64,000 bases of DNA from Plantago major (lineage: Eukaryota > Streptophyta > Magnoliopsida > Lamiales > Plantaginaceae): positions 70,103,035 to 70,167,034 of the forward strand of contig CM048844.1 in NCBI GenBank assembly GCA_026545765.1, read 5' to 3'. Shown in pieces: positions 47,742 to 59,131 of the stretch (positions are counted from its first letter, which is position 1; every line of letters starts with the position of its first letter). Position numbers and translations under genes: made by a program. Below the pieces are notes generated by a model that was not told the origin of the DNA, did not search any database, and saw nothing but the letters and a program-made list of their open reading frames with translations.

Positions 47742-48231
47742 TCAGTTACCAAATGGTCACGGATTTGATTCCACGGATGAAAAGCTTCGATTGAAAATCT
47801 AGGGTTCTTGAAGAGAGAAAAGTAAAAGGGGAATTTCAAATGGGGAGATTACAATCTGGAATGAAGTTTGATCTAAAATGAAACGCAGAATTAGAATATA
47901 AAGAAAAAACAGATCTGGCGTTACAGAAGTCGGACCGGGCGATCGCCAGGCCCTTGGCATCCCGGGCATCTTTGTCCATCCTTGACCCGTTTGGCATCCC
48001 GGGCACCTTCGTGGCACCTATTTAGAGTCTTGGAGCTTGTGATCTCCGACATAGTGCATAGAAATGCAACGTTTTGACTTCTTTTCTTCATGAAAGTACT
48101 AAAACCTGGAATCAAGGTGGAAACACACAAAACACAAGAAACAACACAAAATATATACAAAACACAATTAAACAACTAATAAAAAGAGGGTAAAAAAAGG
48201 TTAAATGAGGTGTCAAATACGCCTCATCACT
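47742..48231 (-). repeat. Gypsy LTR fragment
   Basis: On the minus strand it starts TGATGAGGCGTATTTGACAC, with a stem GAGGCG..., as in the LTR start TGATGAGAC of the element at 39960-47190. It then shows a GTGTTTTGTGTG-rich stretch and ATGAAGAAAAGAAGTCAAAACG. It is probably a related but different Athila/TR-GAG type LTR, solo or partial. No partner LTR is seen. Confidence 0.55.
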
Positions 48232-49575
48232 TGTGTCACAACAACAGGTTCAGATATCTTCACTTGAGAGGTTGAAGGCCCCTCAAATATGTCTATTGGT
48301 TGAGGGACTTGAGTGTCTTGTCCTCACAAACTTTTATTCCTTTCTGCACCTGAGAATAAAAAGTGTGGGTACACTTAGAAAGATTTAGAAGGACTTGGCA
48401 AACACTTGTATCTGAGATGTATACCTCTTCAGGAAATTAAAGGTTCATATATGTGTTCCTCAGAGACCTTGGGAGTCTCTGGCTTGTCCTCAGGTGTCTT
48501 AGGCTTTTCAGCCACACCTTCTTCCTTCTCAGTTGGAGCCTTTAATAAATAATGGAATGTGTTAGTCAAACCATGAGAGTGAGATTGCTGAGATTTCAAA
48601 CATGGATGCTTATCTACCTGCATAACATGCTCAGTGTCCTTGTTTGTGGAGGGGTAGGAACCTCCTTCTCATTCTCTGAGGCAAGCATTTTAGCTTCCTC
48701 TTCTCTGCTTGTTTTTTTTTCCAGCCTGTAACAAAGAGTAATCAATAAGTAACAAAACATTTTACATAGAAATTTAAACAAGTAGAGATTTAAACCACTC
48801 AGTATACTGATCATTGTCAGGTGGATTGGTATCTAGAACTTGTGTGGGTTCCATGTTTTGGTCTTGTTGTCCAATAACCACATCTTTATTTGAAGTTTCT
48901 GGCACTTCAAGCCTTTACTGAGTCTTTGGCTTAATTGCCTCCCCTACTTGATCTCCCTGAGTTGCAACCTCAGTTTGATCTCTCTCATGTGATAGTTGGG
49001 GAACCTGCTCACTTGCAAGATTTTCTTCAACAACAATATGACGGATTTCAATGATATCCCAAAGTATTCTGCCCTCAGATTACTAGAAGTTTGGGGCTCT
49101 TGTGGTTGTTGTGGTGATCGAGATCTGGAAGGAGAAGGAATATCAGTGAGTGCCCTTTCCAGATCCTCAGATTCCTTGTGTACTGATGTATGGGCAATAT
49201 AATCAAGTTTCACGTCGTCATTCATCAGAGCATCCTGTAGTTGTTGCAAAATGGTATGCTATGATGAGATTGCTTCTTCAGCAACCTTAGACGTAGTTGC
49301 TGCAGGGTTTCTAGTTTCCCCCTGAACATCTTCCTCATTCTCTAGTAAGAATGGTTCCCTCTGAACATATCTGCTTCTTCAGCAGTCAGCCTTAGTGACG
49401 CATCATCACTCCTATCAACATGAGTGGTATCTTCAGCACTATGGAATGCCTTCTGAAGATATGCAGAGGTATCTTCAGCAATATGGAGTTGTATCTGAAC
49501 ATTTTCAGTGGTATGTCCAGCATTGTGTTCAGATATCTGAGAATCTAAGTCCACAACAAAAATAGCCTTCTTAGA
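48232..49575 (-). pseudogene. Sirevirus ORF3 fragment F (middle part)
   Basis: On the minus strand it matches the middle of ORF3 in E and B: DAL.MNDDVKLDYIA (compare DALMSDSLVLEDTAIA in B) and PSPSRSRSPQQPQEPQ near 49070-49140. Intron-like GT...AG gaps then lie near 48725-48790, 48541-48617 and 48354-48422. It lies between a gypsy LTR fragment and the LTR starting at 49576. Isolated old fragment. Confidence 0.7.
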
Positions 49576-49951
49576 TGTGATGCCCTATCACCTTCACAGA
49601 TAATTACCGATAGTAAAATATAATTTAGACTCGTGAAAGCTTTAAAATGAAGTACTTTGACCACATTTACATATGCATGCCTGCAAAATACATTTTCACA
49701 TCTTTCTTATAAATTCTCTTTTTACAGAACAAAAGTGTTTTAATGTATGATATGAAGATGCCGAGCCGAGGGGGAAGGATTGGAAATCAGCCGGCCGACC
49801 CTTGATGCATGACTTAACTTCTTTTCAGCTAAGACCTGCCTTTTTATTCAAGATCTATAAAAAACATCATCGCATTTTGAATGAGTTGTGGATCTCAATA
49901 AGTATAATTAGTAGCAGGTCATTTAATAATCTGTTAAATAACCGGCAACAA
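49576..49951 (+). repeat. LTR-like start (TGTGATGCCC), left of Sirevirus E
   Basis: TGTGATGCCCTATCACC resembles the start of plant chromovirus (Tekay-like) LTRs. The sequence is interrupted by E at 49951/49952 and resumes after 63194. No coding domain is visible on either side. Confidence 0.45.
49947..49951. repeat. Target site duplication AACAA, left (Sirevirus E)
   Basis: AACAA directly before the LTR. The same five bases follow the other LTR at 63195-63199. Confidence 0.85.
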
Positions 49952-51358
49952 TGTTGGTCCAGATAACGGCAAAGTAAAAGACTGGGGGGTGAATAGTCTT
50001 TTGAAACTTTTGTCGATAAACGATTTCTCGTAAACACAGGGTTTCTGATACTTAAATTCAGAGCGCGGAAGACTTTAAGATAGGTAAGTGCAGAAATAAT
50101 AAGTATGTGTGTGTGTGTGCTTTGCTGAAATGTAAATACAGAAAGGTAAATGACACAACAAGTATAGTGGTATCTGGAGGTGGCGTAATCCTCCAACTAA
50201 TCCACTTCGGTCTTTCGGAGACCTAGAATTCACTAGAACAGATAATTGAGGTTCACCTTACTATAATCCTATTCTAAGATTCCTAAACAAATGGTTCTCA
50301 ACCAAATGTTCCCCCTGAGTTATTCCCCAGCTCCTAGAGCTAAGTACTTCCTCTACTCAGATAACCTTGGAGTTATTCCCTGATTTCCCAAATCAAGTAC
50401 TTCCTCTACTCCACGCCTTGATGGTGTTGGTTATAAGGTTTGTCGGAGAGGCTTCTCGTATAACTTTTCAATTATGTTTTCAGAGAGCCTAATAGAACAA
50501 GACTACTTAATACACTTGTTCAGTGGATGGCAATCTGCTCTTTACTGACCCAAGTAATTGATGTCCGTTCTGGCGAATGAGCTTCAAAAAGGGTATCTGA
50601 TAGTTCAACTCTTTCACGAATAACAATCTCTTGTTAAGGTTCAGGACAACTTAGAACTACTAGTGATTCTTCAAGCAACAGAAAGGTAGTAGAGTGCTTG
50701 AAAGAATACTTTGCTTGATGGTAAGTTTGCAAGATAGAGCGTTCTAAGGTATGTTTTTCAAGCATCTAAGTGTGTGATATATATATAGATAAATTTGAGA
50801 GGCGTTTGAATTATATCCGTTGTGCTCTCTATCAAATTATATCCGTTTATATCTTGAACCATGTACTCAGAAGTCACTATCTCTTGTTTCAGAGAGGACT
50901 TGCTTTTTAAAGATTTACGATGCATTTAATGCATAGTACTGTTCATTGTCCTTTAGTCTCAACGGATACATGAGCCTTTCTGATGGCATGCATGCTCCAT
51001 ACTCATGATGTCATATGTCCAGAATCATATTTCGAAAGTAAGTTAATATCCTTAAGAAAGGATTAAGGACATAGTCTTTCTGAGTTAGACTAAACCTTTA
51101 TGTCTTCATAAACCTTGTGCAATCTTCAGTCTTCTAATCTTCAGAAAAGCTCCATTGCTAGGATTGATCTTCATGGTCTTCTTGAAATAAAAATTACACT
51201 CAGAGACCTATAATCCTAATACAAGATTTACTAGACTAATCATACTTAGTGATTTCCTCTTTTACAATGTTCAAGTGAACCAAGAGTACTTAATCACCTT
51301 TCTGGCTAAGATAAGAACATGTGATGAGTGATCAAAATACTAACAGATATTCCTAACA
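49952..51358 (-). repeat. 3' LTR of Sirevirus E
   Basis: 1407 bp. On the minus strand it starts TGTTAGGAATATCTG and ends CCAACA. It includes a TATATATATA box near 50777-50788, two copies of the roughly 52-bp sub-repeat (about 50320-50420) and a GT microsatellite at 50105-50119. Confidence 0.93.
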
Positions 51359-51724
51359 AATTTCCCCATTTTTGATCAGTCATCCATGACTATCTTTTAA
51401 GTCCTATTACAAAATTGTAATCCTGTAAGAGAAAACAATCCACCACTTAATCAATCATTTCAAATGATATTCAATTTTAGTTGAATTAAGTGCAAAAAGT
51501 AAACATCAACCAAATCACAAGAAGTGATCTTTGCTGATAAGTTGTCATCTATTAAAATGTATCTGAGAGTATGATCTTCAGATAGGTACAGTTTACAGAA
51601 AGAGATGCAACTTTTACAAATAGAGAATTTTAGAAACAATCAGCAAGATTACAAAAGTAATAAAACATACTAAGTAAATTAGAACAAAGGAGAGTCCAAG
51701 CTCCAAGAGAGTATTCTAATGTTA
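51359..51724 (-). other. 3' untranslated region and polypurine tract, Sirevirus E
   Basis: Minus-strand AAAAATGGGGAAATT (51359-51373) directly precedes the LTR. The rest matches 23119-23508 in B. Confidence 0.8.
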
Positions 51725-54700
51725 CTAGTCTTCAGAAATGCAACTTGGGTTTAGATACCTCAAGTTCTTCAAAGACCCTTCTGGATCAGTTGACATGATC
51801 ATCCACTTTTCTGCATTCTTGGACATAGTCATAAAGAATCCTTCTGACAGAGAGCTCTGTCTTTCTGGATAAGTCACATATTTCATGGTAACTCTTGCCA
51901 AGCTTGTGATTCTTCCGCAGAAAATGTTTGACCCAGAAGTACTTTCCTGCACCTGTGCATGGTCTACTTGCAGCTGAGATAGGTTGAAATACTTGTATAT
52001 TTCTTCCAGATAATGTAAATCATCTAGGTATTCATCCAATGTCATATAGAATGACTCATAGGTTGAAACACCTAGTTTGTTCTTCCTGATGTAGCTACCA
52101 TCCAGTTTTCTTACCTTGTGTACATCATCAGGTTTTGGGTAAGGACAGGCAAAAGAAAGATCCATCTTTCTGGCTTCATTCCTCTTTTCTACTTCAAAGT
52201 TTAGCCAGGCATGAAGGTGCTCAGTTTTTAGCAATTCTGGCTTCCCTTCTCTCCATTTCAGGATCTGATTGAGGATGGGAGTTGGAAACTTATCATTGAC
52301 AAGTAGATGTTGTAGTTCCAGAATCCAATACCCTCTCTTGTTCAGAATGCACCTATATGAAGATTCTTCATTACTAGTCTTCATATACTCAATGTGGGCA
52401 TCAGTTGGCCTTTCTTGATGTGTTTCATTGTTTACTCTGCCAAACCGGAAATCCCTTCTTGCTTTTCTGTTTGGTGGCCTACTGTCAGGAGATCCTCTAA
52501 CTCTTTCTTCCTGCCTTGATTTGTCTTTGGTGGATGTTCCTTGTAATGACTTGGTATTTCAGAAGGGTTACGGCGCTAAAGGTCTTGCTGCCAGAGGAGG
52601 TTGTAAGTAGTTGCTTGTCTCCTTTTCTTGTGAAGTGGGTGTTCATCTGTGTCAGATTCATCCTCATCATCATTGAAGTCCAAAATTGGAGACTTGCAGC
52701 TTTCTTGACCTCTTACTTCTCCTTCTTCTTTTTCTTCTTCTTCAGAAGTCTTCTTCTCTTCTGAGATTCTAAGGGACTTGGTTCCCCTAGTGACCATACT
52801 TCTCAGCCTTCTGGCTGGTTGATCTGGAACAACTTCTTCAGCAAGGGTGTCTCCAGTGATGTCCTTAATGACAAGTTGACTTGAGGAGGGAGGATTTGAT
52901 TGTTTTATTTTTCTTCCTCTACCTTTCTGAGGCATCTCTTCTTTCCCCTTACTCATGAATGACTGACTCATGATAGCATAAGATTCAGAGATAGTTTCAA
53001 AGTTTTTCTGGAGATTGTTGTGCACCCTGACCAATTCTTGAAGTTCCTTCTTCAGTTCTTTGTTCTGTCTAACCAGTTCCTGCTCCTTTGAGTTGAGCTC
53101 TTCAAGCGGCCTTAGAATGGCGTTGGCTTGCAGGACAGCATGGCTGGCTTCATTCAATGCTGCATTAGCATTGTTACAATCCTCATCCCTGACCGACCCT
53201 AGGTCTTTCTGAGAGAGAGCTATGCTGGTTGCTCTGTTGAGTAAAGCAGCAGCCAATGGCTTCATCTCTTTTGGGACAGATTTTAGCACTTCTGTGTCTT
53301 GGGCAACTAGAGTCTTTCTGAGCTCTAAAAAGACACTGTTCCTTGCACGGTGCTCTTCACTTCTTGAACTACTTGGTGCAGAGAATATATGAGGAGCAAG
53401 TAGGGCTCTTTTGTGCTGAGTGATAAGTCTCTCATCTTCTGCTTCAGTAATCAAGTTGTGGGTTTCAGCATCACTATCATAATCCTTTTCTTGGATTGTT
53501 TGCAGATTGACAATATTCTTCTGCTTTCCATCAAGTGTGCTGGCCTTCTGAGAAGATGTAGAAGGTCTTTCTGATGCAGTCTCAGCATCATGCTCTTCGT
53601 CATCATTGTCATCCATGGCATCTATCTCAGCAGCTGTGACAACAATGGCATTTTTCAAATTTCTTTGCTCATCTAGGAGTGCCAATTCCTTGGCATTAGC
53701 TTCTTCGAGCTTCTTGATTTTGGCTTCCTTTTCATCAACAAGAGCTTGAGTCTCAATGTTGATTCTCTTCTCTTCTTCCAATACCTTTCTGAGTTGTTCA
53801 ATCCTAAACTCAGCAGCTGAAATTTCTTCTATGGCATTATTGTGTTCAGCTTGTTGGGTATCTTGATGAGACTTGGGAGGTGATGATGATGGCGCTTTCT
53901 GAGCAATTGAGGGATTAGCCTTTTCTCCACTTTCTTTGCTAGCTTTCTGAATCCCGCCTTGTCCAGGTTCGGGATCATCATTCTGATCATCATCATCATC
54001 ATCCTTTTTCTTTGCTTCTTGGTTTGGATGCTCAGAGGGAGGTTCTTGATAATCATTTTCGTCCATCTCCTCGTCATCTTCTGAAACCAGGTTGATCACA
54101 TTTGGGAATGTAATCATCCTCCCATTGACTTCTTCTTGTTCAGCAGGGTAAGTAGTGAGCTTGCTGGGCAAGGCAGAATGGGTAACCATCTGCTCTTGGG
54201 TTTGAGCATCCGCAGACTTGAAATCTGCTATAAGTCTTTGTGCTACTTCATGAATGAAGTCTTCATGCATCGGAGTGGCAAATGAGTAGGACTCTGTTGG
54301 GAACAATGCATGGATATAATCTTCCAGATTGAAGGCGATTGCTCTGGCTAATTCTGAAAGGTCAGCCTTTCTGAGTTTCTGCCATTGTCTGAAGCACTTG
54401 AGATGTTTCTTTAAAGTGTGCTTCTGGAAAGCCTTGAGTAAATCAACTGGCACTAGACTTTGAGCCTGAAAGAAGGTGTTCAAGTTAGTTTTGTTCAAAC
54501 CACTTGTGTTAGTATCTGTGTGCAAAAGTAAGCTTTTTGAGCATACCTGTGTAGAAACACTAGGCTCATTATTTTGTACTTCTTCTTGCTTGGGCACAGA
54601 GGCCTCAGATACTTTGGTGTGAGGAGAAGTTTTATCCTCATCAACCTTTCTTTCTGCTTGAACCTGAGAATTAAAATCAAATATGTTTAGAAACTGTTAA

Positions 54701-56786
54701 CTGGTGGAAAAATGCTTTCTGAGACTTCACTTACTTCCAAGTGAGGAAGCTCAGTAGCATGTTCCTCAGAAACCTTGGGGGTTTCTGGCACCTTTTCTGC
54801 AATTACTGCTTGTTCAGCAGTTTTAGTTTCTTTTGGAGGAGATAAGACCACAGTCTTTCCTTCCAATTGTTCTTCTGATTGAGCCTGTAAGAACAAACAT
54901 AAAAGATTTAGTAGTGGGTTTTCCAGAGCATTCTTTGAAGAAGACTATTACTGATTATTTACCTTCTCAGCAGAAGGCTCAGTAAATACTTCCTCAGAAA
55001 GCTTTTCAACCTCTGGAATCTCTAGGTTTTAGGGTGTTGGTTCCACCACCACTACTTCCTCAGTTGGAGCCTGTGGGACAAGCTCTTCTTGATGTTCTGA
55101 GGTTGGAGGAACCTCTTCTTGATTCAAGGGGTGGACAGGTTTTCTTCCCCCTGAAAGTGTGTCTCCATGTTGGCCTGAATAGAGTCAGGCTGATCATTGA
55201 TCTCTTGGACTTGTGGTGATTCCACAGTCTCTTTGTGCTCATTATTGATCTCCTCTGCAGTATCATTCTGAGTCTCCATCTCAGTTTGATCCCTTTATGA
55301 GAGTTGAGCTCTCTCAGAAGGTTGAGGAACCTGTTCAAGAACAGGGTTTTCTTCAGCAATATTAAGTGCTGGCATTGTGAATGTGGAAGCAATGGCAACA
55401 TCTTCCATCATTCTATCTTCCTCACCCCCAGGCCTTCTTCTTCCTGCTAGGCAGAGGGGCTCTTGTCTTTCTGAAGAGCTGAGCTTGATGCTCCTCCATG
55501 GGTCTCATACTTGAATCTTTTGAGTACTTTTGCAAGTACTTCATCATCCTCAGAATCACTATTCTGTGTTGGTGCAGACCCATCTATGATATTTCTATCA
55601 TCTCTGGAGAGTTCTGGAGCATTATGGTTCAGGACTCTTGGGGCATTCTGGAGTTGCCTTTCTGGGCATCCAACATCTTCTGAGACTTTGTCTCCAGAAG
55701 GTTGTGCCTCTTGTATGATTAGGGGCTTGGAGGCTCTTTTGTTATGAGTCCTCTTTCTCTTGGAAACAGGAGGTTTAGCTTGAGCTTGCTCAGAGACCTC
55801 CTCACCTTGCTGTGCAGTTTCTTCTTCTTCTGCCTTTCTGAGTGCGTTCTCAGCAGCAAGTTTCTCCTTTTCTTCAAAAGCATGTTTGAAGAGAGAGTTG
55901 GTGACTGGGATTTCCTGCCTCTCTCTGAGAGTGATTCCCATTGTTTCCAGAATGTAACAGATTCTGAGACCAAAGTGCATATTGGCCTTTGGCTTAGCAA
56001 GGCCATTGATGATTTTGGGCTCAAATTCCTCAATATGTCCAAGGAATTTGTTGTAGGCGTACTTCCCCCAATTGAAGTGGGTTTCCTGCCCTTCATTCTT
56101 CTTGTTCAGAAGATGCATCATCATCCATCTCTCCATGCTTATCTGGTCTACTCCACCTTGTTGCCATCAAAGCAACGAACCAGAATAAGAACTAAAGTAC
56201 TCTAGTGTTTTTGGAGATGATTAGTTCTGATGGCTTTCAGAACAAAGTCTCCTGGACAACCCTTTTCATTTTCTAACTGGATTGCTTCAAATAGCTCATT
56301 GACGCCTTGAATCATGGAAGCGTCCTTGATGTTGATGTCTTCAAATGTTCCTCGATTTTTCAATCGGAATATCTTGCAGAAGGTCTTGCAGACTAGAACA
56401 ATTTCTTGTCCTTGGACTTCAGTCTTCATGTATTTTTCTTCTTCATCATTCACAACTTTTGTGAAGATTTTGGAGTTGTTATAGAACTCCAGTACATCCA
56501 GTGTGGATAGTCCACTGGGTGCAGCAGATAGAAGCTTGTAGATATGGGAATTCTTCAGCATCCCCAATATCAGTTTCCTTTCTGGTCTTGAAGGTATAAC
56601 TGCTGGTACATACCTCTTTACTACAAAAGCTCCCCAATTCATTTTGTGGTTAGGGTTCCAGTCCGATGGGGTAAACTTTCCCAGAAGGCGTTTATTCAAC
56701 ACCTTAAGTTCCTTTCCTCCTTGCTTTTCAGCAGGAGCAGATGCTACGGCCTTAGGGTTCTTGGTGGTCATCTTCTTGGGTGCCAT
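51725..56786 (-). pseudogene. Sirevirus E ORF3 (env-like), best-preserved copy
   Basis: Starts MAPKKMTTKNPKAVASAPAE at 56786. The N-terminal domain (56202-56786) has FTPSDWNPNHKMNWGAFVVK, TLDVLEFYNNS and VQGQEI...TFCKIFRL. A second part (55447-56136) has FNWGKYAYNKFLGHIEEFEP and a basic cluster, KPPVSKRKRTHNKRASKP (55723-55776). Intron-like gaps of about 71-81 bp are at 54885-54962, 54664-54734 and 54466-54546, where B and C also have them. A long open stretch (about 52576-54465) holds an Asp-rich run, a coiled coil (about 53690-53810) and a second helical region (about 52960-53110). The C-terminal domain (YRCILNKRGYWILELQHLLV) lies in 51725-52384. I see no hydrophobic membrane segment. Confidence 0.78.
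54466..54962 (-). other. Intron-like array inside ORF3 of Sirevirus E
   Basis: Three GT...AG gaps of 81, 71 and 78 bp, separated by blocks of 117 and 150 bp, both multiples of three. T-rich tracts precede the AG ends. At least two more positions further upstream in the gene (about 55070 and beyond) align with B and C less clearly. Confidence 0.65.
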
Positions 56787-57334
56787 CTCTTATATAGAGT
56801 TTTGAATGAGTGTTTTTCAGATGAATTTTGCACAATTAATCGAGATTAATCTGTCTTTTCAGAAGACTAAGCACAAGAAGTTGAGTTTTGCAGAGGGGGT
56901 TTTGCATAAATCTTGAGAGATTTTGTTGTTTTGATGCAGGTGTGAAATTTCGGAATTGGTAAAAGTGATTGTCTTTTGCCCAAATCCTATATATATAGCA
57001 GACAAAATGTACATAGATACAACATACATATAGCTGAATATGAATGCGTGTCTTTGCATCTGCATAGGCATGGTACGTCCTTTGTACTTCATTAAATGCG
57101 TAGTGGGCCATGTCTGCATTTCTCAACAGACATTACTTGCTTTGTTTTAATCTCAACCGTTGAGATCAAACGTTTATTCATCAAGGGCTTATATTGAATA
57201 TCTTGTAATGATATCAATCAACAAATGGTAATGTGCCGACTTGATGGATTTTTAATATGCTACATTCATTGTGTCACTTAGTAAAGAGTAGGAACACTTA
57301 ATCGTTTGAGCTTATCATTCTGAGTGTCAAGTCC
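56787..57334 (-). promoter_or_regulatory. Spacer ahead of ORF3 of Sirevirus E with TATA box
   Basis: Minus-strand CTATATATATAGGATTTGGG (TATA at 56988-56998) lies about 205 bp before the ORF3 start. A GCCCACTACGCATTTAATG block near 57087-57105 matches the spacers of B and C. Confidence 0.65.
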
Positions 57335-59114
57335 TTATCTGTATATTGTTTCACCTTGATTGATTGGTCCAATCACGTCTTTTGCAGGATGATCCTTGAT
57401 CCATCTCATCATGGGTTTAGGGTTAGTAGGGTCAACATCTATGTGATTTGAATGTGAATCACTATGATTATGACTTGATACTTCTCCAGTATCTGTGACA
57501 TTTTGCACCTCAGAAGGGCGGTGAATGTCTGACACTTGCTCAGTGTGAGAGTTTTCTGGGACATGCCTGTCAGAGAGGTCATTTCTATAGTTAGCTCTCT
57601 GATAAACATCTTCAGTTTCCATTTCTGGAATTCTCATAGGAAATTCTTCATCATGTCTGAGAATCATCTGGTTGTTACTAGGCATTTCATGATTTTCTTC
57701 GTCAGAGTCATCCTCCCTTTCCATAATGATGTTTTTCCTTTCTGAAGGTTCCTCTTCAGGATCCTTTATCATTAGTTCCTTGAACCTTTATGAGAGTTCA
57801 TCAGCAAGGGGTGTTTTCTTGCTTCCTTCATAGAATACAACATGAACTGATTCTTCAATCTTCTTTGTTCTTTTGTTGTAAACTCTGTATGCTTTGCTAT
57901 TCATAGAATAACCAAGAAATACGCCTTCATCAACCTTTGGTTGAAATGTTCTTAGATATTCTTTTCCATTATTAAGAACAAAACATCTACAACCAAATAC
58001 TTTTAGATGTTTGATATTAGGGGGTCTACCAACCAAGAGTTCATATGGGGTCATGTCATGGTGTTTGTTTATCAAACATCTGTTCTGAGTGTAGCATGCT
58101 GTGTTTACAGCTTCAACCCAATAAACTTCACTTATCTCAGTGTCAGCTAGCATTGTCCTTGCTGCTTCTTTAAGGGTTCTATTTATCCTTTATGCAACAC
58201 CATTTTGTTGTGGTGTTCTCACAGAGGAAAGTTGGTGTTGTATACCTTTGCTGGTACAAAACTCCTTTATGTACTGGTTGACAAACTCAGTACCATGGTC
58301 TGTTCTGATTGCAGATACCTTGTCATTTTTCATGACTTCAAGCTTATTCAGAAAGTTTGGTATCTCCACCCTTGCATCAGATTTGTGCTTCAGAAAGACA
58401 ACCCAAGTGAATCTTGAGAAGTCATCTACAACAACAAGACCATACTTCTTTCCTGCATAACTAGTTACAGATGATTCAAAAATATCCATGTGTAATAGTT
58501 GCAGTGGTCTAACACTAGAGTGTCTGGCTTTGGACTTGAAAGAGATCTTAGATTGTTTCCCCATCTGACAGGCCGAATAGATACCATCCTTTCTGAAAGA
58601 TGTTTTGGGAAGACCAACCACTAACTCTTTCTTGGCAAGTTTGTTCAGAGTTTTGAAATTCAAGTGACTCATTCTTTTGTGCCATAACCAGTGCTCTTCT
58701 GTGTGACCTGATTGACTCACCATGAGACATTTTTCAGTTGTGGCAGATGCCCAATCGGCAACATAAAGACTTCCTTTCCGCCGAGCAACCAATACTGTCT
58801 GCTTTGACTCATTGTCAATAAGTTTGCAAAACTTTGCTTTGAATTTCATAGTAAATCCCTTGTCTGCAAACTGGCTCATGCTAAATAGATTATATTTCAA
58901 ACCCTTAACATGTAATACGTCAGTGATTGTTAATGATCCTAATTTGACGTTGCCAAATCCCAGAGAGGGATTTAATTCTCCTCGCCAAACCGTCGATGTA
59001 CGGTCCATTGTTGCAAGCTTTGTAGTTGAAAAGATTTGCTTTGTCTCCTGTCATGTGCTTTCCGCATCCACTATCAAATAGCCATTGAGCCTTAGTCCAA
59101 GAGGCGTTCTGCAC
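57335..59114 (-). pseudogene. pol: Sirevirus E protease and integrase region
   Basis: On the minus strand, WLFDSGCGKHMTGDKANLF (protease active site near 59085) is followed by LGFGNVKLGSLTITDVLHVK. Integrase follows with WLWHKRMSHLNFKTLNKLAK, CSACQMGKQSK, LLHMDIFESS, VVVDDFSRFTWVVFLKHKS, IRTDHGTEFVNQYIKEF and TPQQNGVA near 58195-58215. Its C-terminal part, FGCRCFVLNNGKEYLRTFQP, lies in 57788-58153. The linker ends [15 protein letters not shown], the stretch that precedes RT in B. No RT follows. Fossil with few breaks. Confidence 0.86.
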
Positions 59115-59131
59115 AAAACAGGAAACAGGAG

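Noticed and set aside
50105-50119. GT microsatellite as a possible regulatory or CRISPR-like repeat
   Set aside because: It is a simple repeat present in both LTRs of E. There are no spaced repeats and the genome is that of a plant.
55744-56205. 153-residue plus-strand open frame opposite ORF3 of E
   Set aside because: Shadow of the minus-strand ORF3. Its Phe/Leu-rich content mirrors Lys/Glu codons on the other strand.
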